DNA of 59,767 bases from Clostridiales bacterium (GTDB lineage: Bacteria; Bacillota; Clostridia; Oscillospirales; Oscillospiraceae): positions 1 to 59,767 of the forward strand of contig SFIY01000010.1 of assembly GCA_004555205.1 (NCBI GenBank), read 5' to 3'. This document shows positions 23,401-29,255 of the stretch, one piece after another; position 1 is the first letter of the stretch; each line of letters begins with the position of its first letter. A program made the position numbers and the translations under genes. The notes under the pieces were generated by a model that was given only the letters and a program-made list of their open reading frames with translations, searched no databases and was not told the DNA's origin.

Positions 23401-23959
23401 CTTTCAGCCAGTTCTTCATGTTGTTGGCCACAGTCTGAATCGCAGAGCCGGAACCGCCGCCACCGGGATAATCATCTTCGTTGATGACATAGACGCTATA
23501 CCCATCAAAATCCTGACCGCCGGTGGAATCAAAGCCGGTTCCTGCGGGGTCATGGTTGCCCTGTACCAACACAGAATTGTTGGAATTGAGGTTGGTATAG
23601 GTTTCCCGCACAGTTTTCATCAAGGTACTCATACCGTCAATGATATCCTGACGATTTTTACCGTGGGTATCACCATCGTAGTCACCCGTGAACAGAAAAC
23701 CGTCCATGGTGGAATAGTTCTCCTTGATTTTTTCTAAAATATCCCTCACATTCTGGGCACTGGCTTCGTGCTGGGTAGTAGTGCCGTCGCCGTTGGCATC
23801 GTAGTCGCCTTCCTGGAAGTCGCCGCCGGCCAGAACATAGGTCGTCTTTTCAGCGCTGCTGCCCGTGGCAAGTACACTTGTCGGCAGCAGTGACAGCATC
23901 ATGACCAGCGCCAGTAATAAGGCACCGATGCGCGATACCGTTCTCTTGCGTACACTCAT
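17426..23959 (-). CDS. Giant secreted metallophosphoesterase/VWA surface protein (2177 aa)
   Basis: A Sec signal peptide (RIGALLLALVMMLSLLPTSVLA) opens the protein. Residues about 38-270 are a calcineurin-type metallophosphoesterase with the metal ligands in order: GGDFQEGD, FLFTGDYDGD, LVQGNHDPA, VISHLPL and LHGHNHAYG. A long run of beta-sandwich, Big/Ig-like segments follows. Residues about 875-1225 are a von Willebrand A domain with the MIDAS DTSSS in DVIIMLDTSSSMW. More repeats then include a cadherin-like part (VIDYGLPVDISVLSNDMF) and a Pro/Glu linker (VEEPTEPEIFTP). The end is an amphipathic helix, IVDKISNAIKKLFGWL, with no LPxTG or SLH motif, so the anchoring is unclear. It is the first gene of the peptide operon, with RBS AAGGAGG and a promoter at 24088-24115. 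Confidence 0.88.
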   Translation of the reverse strand: MSVRKRTVSRIGALLLALVMMLSLLPTSVLATGSSAEKTTYVLAGGDFQEGDYDANGDGTTTQHEASAQNVRDILEKIKENYSTMDGFLFTGDYDGDTHGKNRQDIIDGMSTLMKTVRETYTNLNSNNSVLVQGNHDPAGTGFDSTGGQDFDGYSVYVINEDDYPGGGGSGSAIQTVANNMKNWLKERENSSVPIFVISHLPLAYSTRSYTNGDGKYAKYLFDVLNEAGAEGQNIFYLHGHNHAYGCDNPLGGEAIYLAKGDTINIANVGSQTAWTGYSLNFTYMNAGYVGYYNESGYSINERSADKLTMTVFAITGDEVTVERYNKDGLYKMKSAGRDGYYGSGPAASRIGLPINTAVYASPQTITLSHAASAQTFTDESTGISVTTKTGTGMTVSKLSNTATYPGIEKYELYDISVTGFTAGSKATVSIPVPNDYDAALTRVYYVDNGTLVNMSATVSDGKATFVTDHFSPYMLAKVDPAALVWEEVNVSGSTSYKYELDTNGIDAGSDNKNKYIIVARNDAYLLDAGSAVSISGKISSDGTTITLDTRNYEYYFTGSTGGLITRDGTNTLYQENWLIHTGYKKTANLDAFVNLGKGYYRLYDNDGTHRALFYIDGTYERATNTFTVTNDKDTPKISSTDNTYSVRLYKYTGTETIGGEHYFLAKTGGDSFSFSTSRFANQTELESYLRSEITVYKADDANGTNQTAVNYTISGSVNPTVANSGTLTITYGTKSWPINVSFVSKTIESVTASPMEGTVYVGATSGTATGSVITVTFDDNTTEEVPVTLAMVNGNYDSKKVGTYSGLTIPYGNQTITDYTLHVAVNPHLDPFPKSPNEGSVTLNKTATGIDFQNTGVAQVELSARGIPYERGVDVIIMLDTSSSMWRTSNTLGASRYTVFAPAFKALIDDLQAADGDIKVAIADFNGFNSYESSATNAGSPSTSYDRDIGSRVDDTHRNYADTMADGVYYSAEDSGELYTGTNAGAVGTAANLNASAFVDVDTVNSDALYTKLTTKATYKPGTNYDYAFWATYQLGAAIKSYNAANNQDRDLVVVFMTDGAPMQYNGYHSNGRSSTWGYWLDGTSDGSATSYNEGDYLQALTHVFDSESGTLTTNGVTNTQATDHQYYFGGIGAYAQKHRWNEAIKGDPAQNYEVIDKLANTAAGPNQYMTTVPGLGATVYSIGFALDDDQKTEAAHAERVVKQMATSDDYWFLATSANQLDAAFKRIKGDVFEAASNAVYDDQMGAEYDLQMANFGPKNYSPTIEVVTYDIYKRSDYEAGTIPIDKVGSRKSSTPTVVEKITFSPDGKAAYSSLIGNGTSNILNSDGLIVAKNFVYNTNTATSKTVTFNGKQITVGPERFYWNLGTVKETEYALRYYVYLTRSMEGKRDAGTYPTNDHATLNYVNYAGATVSQNAPIPELAWKAAVVYYAAYLVNEQGQPIDAKGQVTGFSDRVIVVNPSEGDKVLFNNQGTVTASVMASVIPQEYTLYAPENTTYTVTVNSGTQAGSWAITGDTTRTTYVTGYAAGDVYSNAANDSNSSHTYTATTVWFAVKYTVGAIKDAVVIDYGLPVDISVLSNDMFYESGALAAVGPQRNGTAHESALATGFGGSYTAMYGTATVNGSYVRYQVKDMNMTASDTFSYAVNYQGNASTQEGDKGYYYGQVTVIPATTIYYEDSFVTFKGNWTAEGTTDTTAAQSEDRPGTTSVTTIDANNVYGMDGAYKNYTTYSLGSAHKATVTAGNPVTAEFSFTGTGFDVISLTDNTSGFITVKVTDKDGNAEKNLIVNNYFAKTGDISSLYQIPVMKVEGLPYGQHKVEIRVAYNSFADPEKHNSTTFILDAIRIYDPAGNDPTDVTVKNAYIADKEYKPVYKTVRNMLVEAKSLGSTGENTTGICFVETKEQETDIASYANIGPNNECYLANGQAIAFSTTIGANTVASLQLGAKAPAGAGAKLNVQLKVGDSEVKTAEFEVNTATDLYYDLSKLVDLTNGGVYTFVISNTGDNLLSLTNFKTTTAATGNTAGAYSLAPVVNNDTVTFAKASMTRLFVAAPVVEEPTEPEIFTPDTFSVKLKKSSVKVGDKVTVTVTTSNDVESVTVNGEQVMTCRTDRKTGNLTWTYSFKATQAGESEVNVVAYDSNGTASEAIVETLTVRENVRASIVDKISNAIKKLFGWLAR

Positions 23960-24087
23960 GTGATTCTCCTCCTTGTATCTATTGCAAAATTTTCATTTGT
24001 TTTTTCGCTTTTTTACCGTTTTTAAACGAAGGATGCGTTATATTGTGTCAACTGCGCACAATAACACACGGTAATTATTCATAGTGT

Positions 24088-24115
24088 ATTATACCACTTC
24101 CTCAAAATAAAGCAA
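24088..24115 (-). promoter_or_regulatory. Promoter of the 10-kb surface-protein/peptide operon
   Basis: Minus strand: TTGCTT (24115-24110), 16 bp, TATAAT (24093-24088), with an extended TGG before the -10 box. The untranslated leader is about 120 bases. A second -35-like TTGACA lies downstream (around 24040) without a good -10 box. The rest of 23960-24266 holds only this promoter region and the next terminator. Confidence 0.7.
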
Positions 24116-24215
24116 TACCTTCCATGGTGAAATCAGGCAATTATTTTCTGTTTTTTGTTTATTCTCCATCTCTTTATCGCCATCTTTACAAAGCATGGGC
24201 CTCCTGCTGCACAAA

Positions 24216-24255
24216 CAGCGACCCGTCGGGATTCCATCCTCCCGACGGGTCGCTG
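24216..24255 (-). terminator. 16-bp perfect hairpin terminator
   Basis: CAGCGACCCGTCGGGA (24216-24231) pairs perfectly with 24240-24255. On the minus strand TTTGTG follows. It ends the DUF6512 gene. Confidence 0.75.
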
Positions 24256-24266
24256 TTGATGATATT

Positions 24267-24803
24267 TCAAGACGGCCCCACCTGCCCTGTCAGCGGATCT
24301 ATAAAGACGGCCAACCGGGGCGGACGGTAGGTCCAAAGTACGAACAGCACCCCTGCCGCCAGCAGGAGCAGACCGCCCAGCCATTGCCACGGCTTACCGC
24401 TCCATTTCCGCTTATCCTGGATATGCCAACTCACCCAAAAAGCCAGCAGCACCGCCGCCTGAAAGATGATGATATTCACCGGTGGAATGTTCCTGCCCAC
24501 AATACCCTGATAGGTGTAAAACAGCATGGGAATGGCCAGCAATCCCACCAGCAGTCCTGCTCCGCGCGCCGCCAGCACAGGGTTTTTACTCCGCCGCAGC
24601 GCCGGCAATTCGATGAGTGACCAGACGATCCACGGCACGGCCAGCAGCTTCATGTGTTCCCAGGTGGATTCATTGGTGGCCGCAAAGGCCGCCACCACGT
24701 CGTTTTTCCCGCTCCAGTCATACACGAAATGCAGCAGATTGCCCAATGCAATCGTAAACAGTAATCCGACAAGCTCCCATGTGCGCCATTTTCGGTCTGA
24801 CAC
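24267..24803 (-). CDS. DUF6512-like membrane protein (178 aa)
   Basis: About five transmembrane helices. The conserved-looking face is WELVGLLFTIALGNLLHFVYDWSG and TNESTWEHMKLL, where the NESxWEHxKL motif and a Trp-Glu near the N-terminus recall DUF6512 proteins of Clostridia. Function is unknown. The charged NES/EH residues within membrane borders suggest metal or small-ligand handling, but nothing further can be said. It is preceded by the MBL hydrolase on the same strand (62-base gap) and ends in a strong terminator. Confidence 0.7.
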   Translation of the reverse strand: MSDRKWRTWELVGLLFTIALGNLLHFVYDWSGKNDVVAAFAATNESTWEHMKLLAVPWIVWSLIELPALRRSKNPVLAARGAGLLVGLLAIPMLFYTYQGIVGRNIPPVNIIIFQAAVLLAFWVSWHIQDKRKWSGKPWQWLGGLLLLAAGVLFVLWTYRPPRLAVFIDPLTGQVGPS

Positions 24804-24865
24804 CCTACCTCCTCCCCTCGCAAACAGGTTACCTCATTTTACGCGGATCGGACGGGTTTTATACC

Positions 24866-25495
24866 TTAAAAAGCGCCGTCAAACACGCAGATGACTCCCT
24901 CCGTCTCCGCAGGCGTCTCCGCGGTGATCTCCAGCTCTCTCCCGGGGCATCTCCGCACGCACCGGGCAGGAAACAGACCGGTGAATGTCTCCACCGTGTC
25001 CAGCTCCGTAAAGCCGTATTTCCCATGGCGGTAGTGCATTGGGATCACCACCCGGGGGCGCACCTGCTCCACCACCGTTTTGGCCTCCCGGGCGTCAATG
25101 GTGTAGGTGCCGCCTACCGGGATCATCAGCACATCACAGCCATAAATGCGCTGCGCCTGCGCCTCGGTCAACAGGTGGCCCAAATCGCCCAGATGCACCG
25201 CCGTCACACCCTCGGCGCGGAGAATATGCACCGTGTTCCTGCCGCGCTTGGCGCCGCCCTGCCCGTCATGGCAGGTGTCCATGGTCTCGATGGCAAACGG
25301 GCACGGCTGCTCGATCAGCGGCATGGCAATATGCTCGCGGGCATTGTGATCAAAATGCTCATGGCTGCACAGCGTTTTATGGGCCGCCACGCGCAGCTCC
25401 TCATGTCCGCGCACCCTTGTATACGGATCCAGCAGCACGCGGTAACCCCCGGATTCCACCCCGAAGCAGGCATGACCGAACCAAGTGATCTTCAT
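24866..25495 (-). CDS. MBL-fold metal-dependent hydrolase (UPF0173-like, 209 aa)
   Basis: A metallo-beta-lactamase fold close to the UPF0173/UlaG-like group. It opens KITWFGHACFGVES with a first-strand His, has the dinuclear metal motif SHEHFDHN (HxHxDH), the later metal residue region VHLGDLGHLL, and VLMIPVGGTYTIDAREAK, VVIPMHYRHGKYG near the end. The protein is cytosolic with no signal peptide. Members hydrolyse phosphodiester, lactone or similar bonds, and the substrate here is not evident. RBS AGGAGGGGAAC precedes the ATG. The length is slightly below the typical 225. Confidence 0.88.
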   Translation of the reverse strand: MKITWFGHACFGVESGGYRVLLDPYTRVRGHEELRVAAHKTLCSHEHFDHNAREHIAMPLIEQPCPFAIETMDTCHDGQGGAKRGRNTVHILRAEGVTAVHLGDLGHLLTEAQAQRIYGCDVLMIPVGGTYTIDAREAKTVVEQVRPRVVIPMHYRHGKYGFTELDTVETFTGLFPARCVRRCPGRELEITAETPAETEGVICVFDGAF

Positions 25496-25540
25496 ATCGT
25501 TCCCCTCCTGTCGTTTTCTCTATCATACCCAAAAGAGCGC

Positions 25541-25577
25541 AAAAAAGCAAGGGTACCGCCAAAAGCGGTACCCTTGC
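25541..25577 (-). terminator. Terminator of hppA
   Basis: A perfect 13-bp stem, GCAAGGGTACCGC (25547-25559) with GCGGTACCCTTGC (25565-25577), followed on the minus strand by six T. Confidence 0.9.
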
Positions 25578-25588
25578 GCAGCAACGGT

Positions 25589-27679
25589 TTACAGAAGGGA
25601 GAAATTCACCACCAGGCCGGCGAACACAATGGACACCATGCTCAGCAGCTTGATGAGAATGTTGATGGCGGGACCGGCCGTATCCTTGAACGGATCGCCC
25701 ACGGTATCGCCCACCACACCGGCCTTATGGGACTCGCTGCCCTTGCCGCCGAAGTTGCCTGCCTCGATGTACTTCTTGGCGTTATCCCATGCGCCGCCGG
25801 AGTTCGCCATGAAAATGGCCATCAAAAATCCGGTGACGGTAGCGCCGGCCAACAGACCCACAACGCCCTTGAAGCCGAGAATCAAACCCACAACGATGGG
25901 CGTTACCACGGCAATGACGGTGGGAAGCACCATCTCACGCAGGCTGGCCTTGGTGCACAAGTCTACGCAGCGTGCGTAGTCGGGATCCGCCTTGCCGTCC
26001 ATCAGTCCGGTAATTTCCTTGAACTGACGGCGCACCTCGATCACCACGCTCTGTGCGGCACGGCCCACGGAGTTCATGGTCAGTGCGGCAAATACGAAGG
26101 GCAAACAGGCACCGATGAACAGACCCACCAGCACCACGGGATTCATCAGGGAGAAATCGTTGAAGGTCACGCTTGTGCCGCCGACTTCCTTGACCTTTTC
26201 AATGTAGGAGGCCATCAGTGCCAGCGCCGTCAGCGCAGCAGAGCCGATGGCAAAGCCCTTACCGGTAGCGGCCGTGGTGTTGCCCAGAGAGTCCAGCGCG
26301 TCGGTACGCACGCGAACTTCGGGGTCCATTCCGGCCATCTCGGCAATACCGCCGGCGTTATCCGCCACAGGGCCGTATGCGTCGGTAGCCAGAGTGATGC
26401 CCAGGGTGGACAGCATGCCCACAGCCGCCAGCGCAATGCCGTACAGGCCCATACCGGGGTTGGCAGCGCCGCCGGAGAGGAAATAGGCCAGCAGAATGCA
26501 GATGGCAACGATAACGATGGGCAGCGCGGTGGACAGCATGCCCAGACCCAGGCCGCCGATGATGATGGTGGCCGAGCCTGTCACGGACTTGCCGGACAGC
26601 TCCTGCGTCGGCTTGTAGGTATCAGAGGTGTAATACTCCGTGGCTTTACCGATCAGCACGCCGGCAAGCAAACCGGCCAGAATAGCCACATACAGTCCCC
26701 AGTGCTCCAGACCCAGCAAGGCCCAGACCATGAAGAAGGAAATCACGGCGATCAGCACGGCAGACAGGTTGGTACCGCGGCTCAATGCCTTCAGCAAGGT
26801 GCGCTGGTCGGCATTTTCCTCCGTGCGGACGAAAAACGTACCGATGACGGAGCAGATAATGCCCACGGCCGCCATGGCCATGGGAATAGCCATGGCCTTG
26901 AACGCCTGGTCGGCAAACGCAGCAACGCCCAGCGCCGAAGCGGAAATAATGGAACCGACATAGGACTCATACAGGTCCGCGCCCATACCGGCCACGTCGC
27001 CCACATTGTCGCCCACATTATCCGCGATAACAGCAGGGTTACGGGGGTCATCCTCGGGGATGCCGGCTTCCACCTTGCCCACCAGGTCGGCGCCCACATC
27101 GGCCGCCTTGGTGAATACGCCGCCGCCCACACGGGCAAACAGCGCCATGGAGGAGGCGCCCATACCGAAGGTCAGCATGGCGCTGGTAATATCGGCCGCT
27201 TCCAGATGGAACACGAAGCGCAGCAGCGCAAACCAGACAGAAATATCAAACAGGCCCAGACCCACTACCGTGAAGCCCATGACGCTGCCGGCAGAGAAGG
27301 CCACACGCAGGCCGCGATTCAATCCCTCCTGGCAGGCGTTGGCCGTGCGGCAGTTGGAGGCCGTGGCGATCTTCATGCCCACAAAGCCGCTCAAGCCGGA
27401 GAAAAAGCCGCCGGTCAAAAAGGCGAACGGCACAAACCAGGTCAGCAGCTTGCAGGCTGCCATCACGCACAGCACCACAATCATACAGGCGAAAAACACA
27501 CCCACCACGGTGTACTGGCGCTTCAAATAGGCGTTGGCACCCTGGCGAATGGACCGGGAGATTTTTTGCATCAAGGGGGTTCCTTCAGAGAACTTCAGCA
27601 CACGCTTGGCGGTGATCACGACGAATGCCAACGCAATGATCGAACCGATAAACGTGGCCAATACCAAATAGACTTCCAT
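25589..27679 (-). CDS. hppA: Membrane-bound ion-pumping pyrophosphatase, K+-dependent type (696 aa)
   Basis: It hydrolyses pyrophosphate and exports H+ or Na+. About 16 transmembrane helices. The pyrophosphate site is visible in KAADVGADLVGKVEAGIPED and DNVGDNVGDVAGMGADLYES, with a matching C-terminal pair, KYIEAG and GDTVGDPFKDTAGPAIN. In LGNTTAATGKG the position that is Lys in K+-independent enzymes is Ala, which marks the K+-dependent class. Many clostridial members of this class pump Na+, but the ion cannot be decided here. It has its own promoter (27751-27779) and terminator. Confidence 0.95.
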   Translation of the reverse strand: MEVYLVLATFIGSIIALAFVVITAKRVLKFSEGTPLMQKISRSIRQGANAYLKRQYTVVGVFFACMIVVLCVMAACKLLTWFVPFAFLTGGFFSGLSGFVGMKIATASNCRTANACQEGLNRGLRVAFSAGSVMGFTVVGLGLFDISVWFALLRFVFHLEAADITSAMLTFGMGASSMALFARVGGGVFTKAADVGADLVGKVEAGIPEDDPRNPAVIADNVGDNVGDVAGMGADLYESYVGSIISASALGVAAFADQAFKAMAIPMAMAAVGIICSVIGTFFVRTEENADQRTLLKALSRGTNLSAVLIAVISFFMVWALLGLEHWGLYVAILAGLLAGVLIGKATEYYTSDTYKPTQELSGKSVTGSATIIIGGLGLGMLSTALPIVIVAICILLAYFLSGGAANPGMGLYGIALAAVGMLSTLGITLATDAYGPVADNAGGIAEMAGMDPEVRVRTDALDSLGNTTAATGKGFAIGSAALTALALMASYIEKVKEVGGTSVTFNDFSLMNPVVLVGLFIGACLPFVFAALTMNSVGRAAQSVVIEVRRQFKEITGLMDGKADPDYARCVDLCTKASLREMVLPTVIAVVTPIVVGLILGFKGVVGLLAGATVTGFLMAIFMANSGGAWDNAKKYIEAGNFGGKGSESHKAGVVGDTVGDPFKDTAGPAINILIKLLSMVSIVFAGLVVNFSLL

Positions 27680-27750
27680 ACGGTTTCCTCACTCTTCTTT
27701 TTTCAAAGTATCTCATTTTTTACTGAGTAATGGCATTTACTCTCTGTGTT

Positions 27751-27779
27751 ATTATAAAAAACCGTCATTTTTCCGTCAA
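27751..27779 (-). promoter_or_regulatory. Promoter of hppA
   Basis: Minus strand: TTGACG (27779-27774), 17 bp, TATAAT (27756-27751), about 72 bases before the ATG. Confidence 0.85.
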
Positions 27780-28108
27780 ATTTTCACATCTTTTTTCTGG
27801 CAGTCAAAAAATTTTTAATTTTGTTTTCGTCAATTTAACGGCAACATTTTTCGTGTAAATCGACGATTTATTGTTCTGTTTTACCTCCTTTTTCCGTTCA
27901 AATTGTTGCTCTTATTTTTGATTCTGCCATGAATAATATTAGGCAAAAATATTTTAAAAAATTTTTTTCAGAACTTTTTCGAAAAAAACTTTTGGATTTT
28001 TGCCAATTTGTTCTTCCATTTTTCACCTCATTTTCTATAATATTTTTTGCCCTTTTTACACTTTTGCTTATCAGTTTGTTCGTCAATATGCACAACAAAA
28101 AACACCGG
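27780..28108. other. AT-rich intergenic stretch between divergent genes
   Basis: About 330 bases of T- and A-tract-rich DNA (many TTTTT and AAAAA runs on alternating strands) between the hppA and oxidase promoters. No convincing frame, hairpin or RNA gene was seen. The phased A-tracts could bend DNA or act as UP elements. Confidence 0.5.
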
Positions 28109-28137
28109 TTGCAATATCGGAGGCGCTGCGATACAAT
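28109..28137 (+). promoter_or_regulatory. Promoter of the alpha-hydroxy-acid oxidase gene
   Basis: TTGCAA (28109-28114), 17 bp, TACAAT (28132-28137), 30 bases before ATG 28168. The same boxes and spacing occur at the TAXI gene (32367-32395). Confidence 0.85.
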
Positions 28138-28167
28138 GAACAAAACATCTCAAAAAGGAGAATTGTC

Positions 28168-29187
28168 ATGGACTACCAGGAGGTTTTGCAAAATGCACGC
28201 TCGCGCGTAGGCCCTTACTGCAAGGTCTGCCCCGTCTGCAACGGCTCGGGCTGCAAAAATACCATCCCCGGGCCGGGCGCCAAGGGGCTGGGTACCGGTT
28301 TTATCCGCAATTACCAAAAATGGCAGGAATTGTGCGTCAACATGGACACCATCTGCGAGAACAAGCCGGTGGATACCGCCTTTTCCTTCTTCGGCAAGAC
28401 ACTTGCAGCGCCCATTATGGCAGCGCCTGTGGGCGCCATGAAACTGCACTACGGCGAGCTGTACGACGACTTGGCTTACAACGACATTCTGGTATCCGCC
28501 TGTCAAAGTGCCGGCATTGCCGCCTTTACCGGCGACGGCACCGATCCCGCCGTGATGCAGGGCGCGCTGGCCGCCATCGAAAAAGCGGGCGGCTGCGGTG
28601 TGCCCACCGTCAAGCCCTGGGACCGGGATACCGTTTTCGCCAAGCTGGACGCCGTCAAGGCGGCGCATCCGCTGGCTATTGCCATGGACATCGATGCCGC
28701 AGGTCTGCCCTTCCTGAAAAACCTGACCCCGCCCGCCGGCAGCAAAACGGTGGAGGAGCTGCGGGAAATCATCGACTACGCACAGATGCCCTTTATCGTC
28801 AAGGGCATTATGACGGTGGCCGGTGCGCGCAAAGCACTGCAGGCCGGCGCAAGCGCCATCGTGGTGTCGAATCACGGCGGCCGCGTATTGGACGGCTGCC
28901 CTGCCACGGCGGAGGTCCTGCCCCAAATTGCAGAGGCTGTCGGCGGACAGATGATGATTCTTGTTGACGGCGGCATCCGCAGCGGCCTGGATGTCTTCAA
29001 GGCGCTGGCATCGGGCGCCGACGGTGTGCTGATCGGCCGACCCTTCGTCACCATGGTCTACGGCGGCGGCAGTCAGGGCGTGGCGGTCTATGTGAAAAAG
29101 CTGACCGAGGAGCTGCGCGATGTGATGGCCATGTGCGGCGCCCACTCTCTGTCCGAGATCACCCGCGATATGGTTTGCCGCCCCTGA
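28168..29187 (+). CDS. FMN-dependent alpha-hydroxy-acid oxidizing protein (339 aa)
   Basis: A TIM-barrel flavoenzyme of the lactate oxidase/glycolate oxidase/LldD family in its clostridial form. FMN-side elements are APIMAAPVGAMKLHYG, MPFIVKGIMTVAGARKAL (the Lys strand), IVVSNHGGRVLDGCPATAEVL with the catalytic His-Gly-Gly-Arg, ILVDGGIRSGLDVFKALA and GADGVLIGRPF. The N-terminal CKVCPVCNGSGCKN, with four Cys, is a feature of this anaerobe subgroup and may bind metal or be redox active. The start is ATG 28168 with RBS AAAGGAG. In an anaerobe, direct O2 reduction is unlikely, and the electron acceptor is unknown. Confidence 0.9.
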   Translation: MDYQEVLQNARSRVGPYCKVCPVCNGSGCKNTIPGPGAKGLGTGFIRNYQKWQELCVNMDTICENKPVDTAFSFFGKTLAAPIMAAPVGAMKLHYGELYDDLAYNDILVSACQSAGIAAFTGDGTDPAVMQGALAAIEKAGGCGVPTVKPWDRDTVFAKLDAVKAAHPLAIAMDIDAAGLPFLKNLTPPAGSKTVEELREIIDYAQMPFIVKGIMTVAGARKALQAGASAIVVSNHGGRVLDGCPATAEVLPQIAEAVGGQMMILVDGGIRSGLDVFKALASGADGVLIGRPFVTMVYGGGSQGVAVYVKKLTEELRDVMAMCGAHSLSEITRDMVCRP

Positions 29188-29201
29188 TTTTCTTCATACG
29201 C

Positions 29202-29233
29202 AAAAAGACACGGACTCTCGTCCGTGTCTTTTG
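29202..29233. terminator. Bidirectional terminator
   Basis: AAAAGACACGGAC and GTCCGTGTCTTTT around TCTC; T-tracts on both strands. It separates the oxidase (+) from the TRAP genes (-). Confidence 0.9.
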
Positions 29234-29255
29234 TTATTTAGAGTGAGAGAGTATA

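Noticed and set aside
24779..27730. A 983-codon plus-strand open frame opposite the MBL hydrolase and hppA
   Set aside because: Its His/Gly/Gln-rich product is the mirror of GC-biased codons in two genuine genes. The same holds for long frames opposite thrS (32496-34520), the APC permease (35505-37025) and the HtrA gene (40862-42349).
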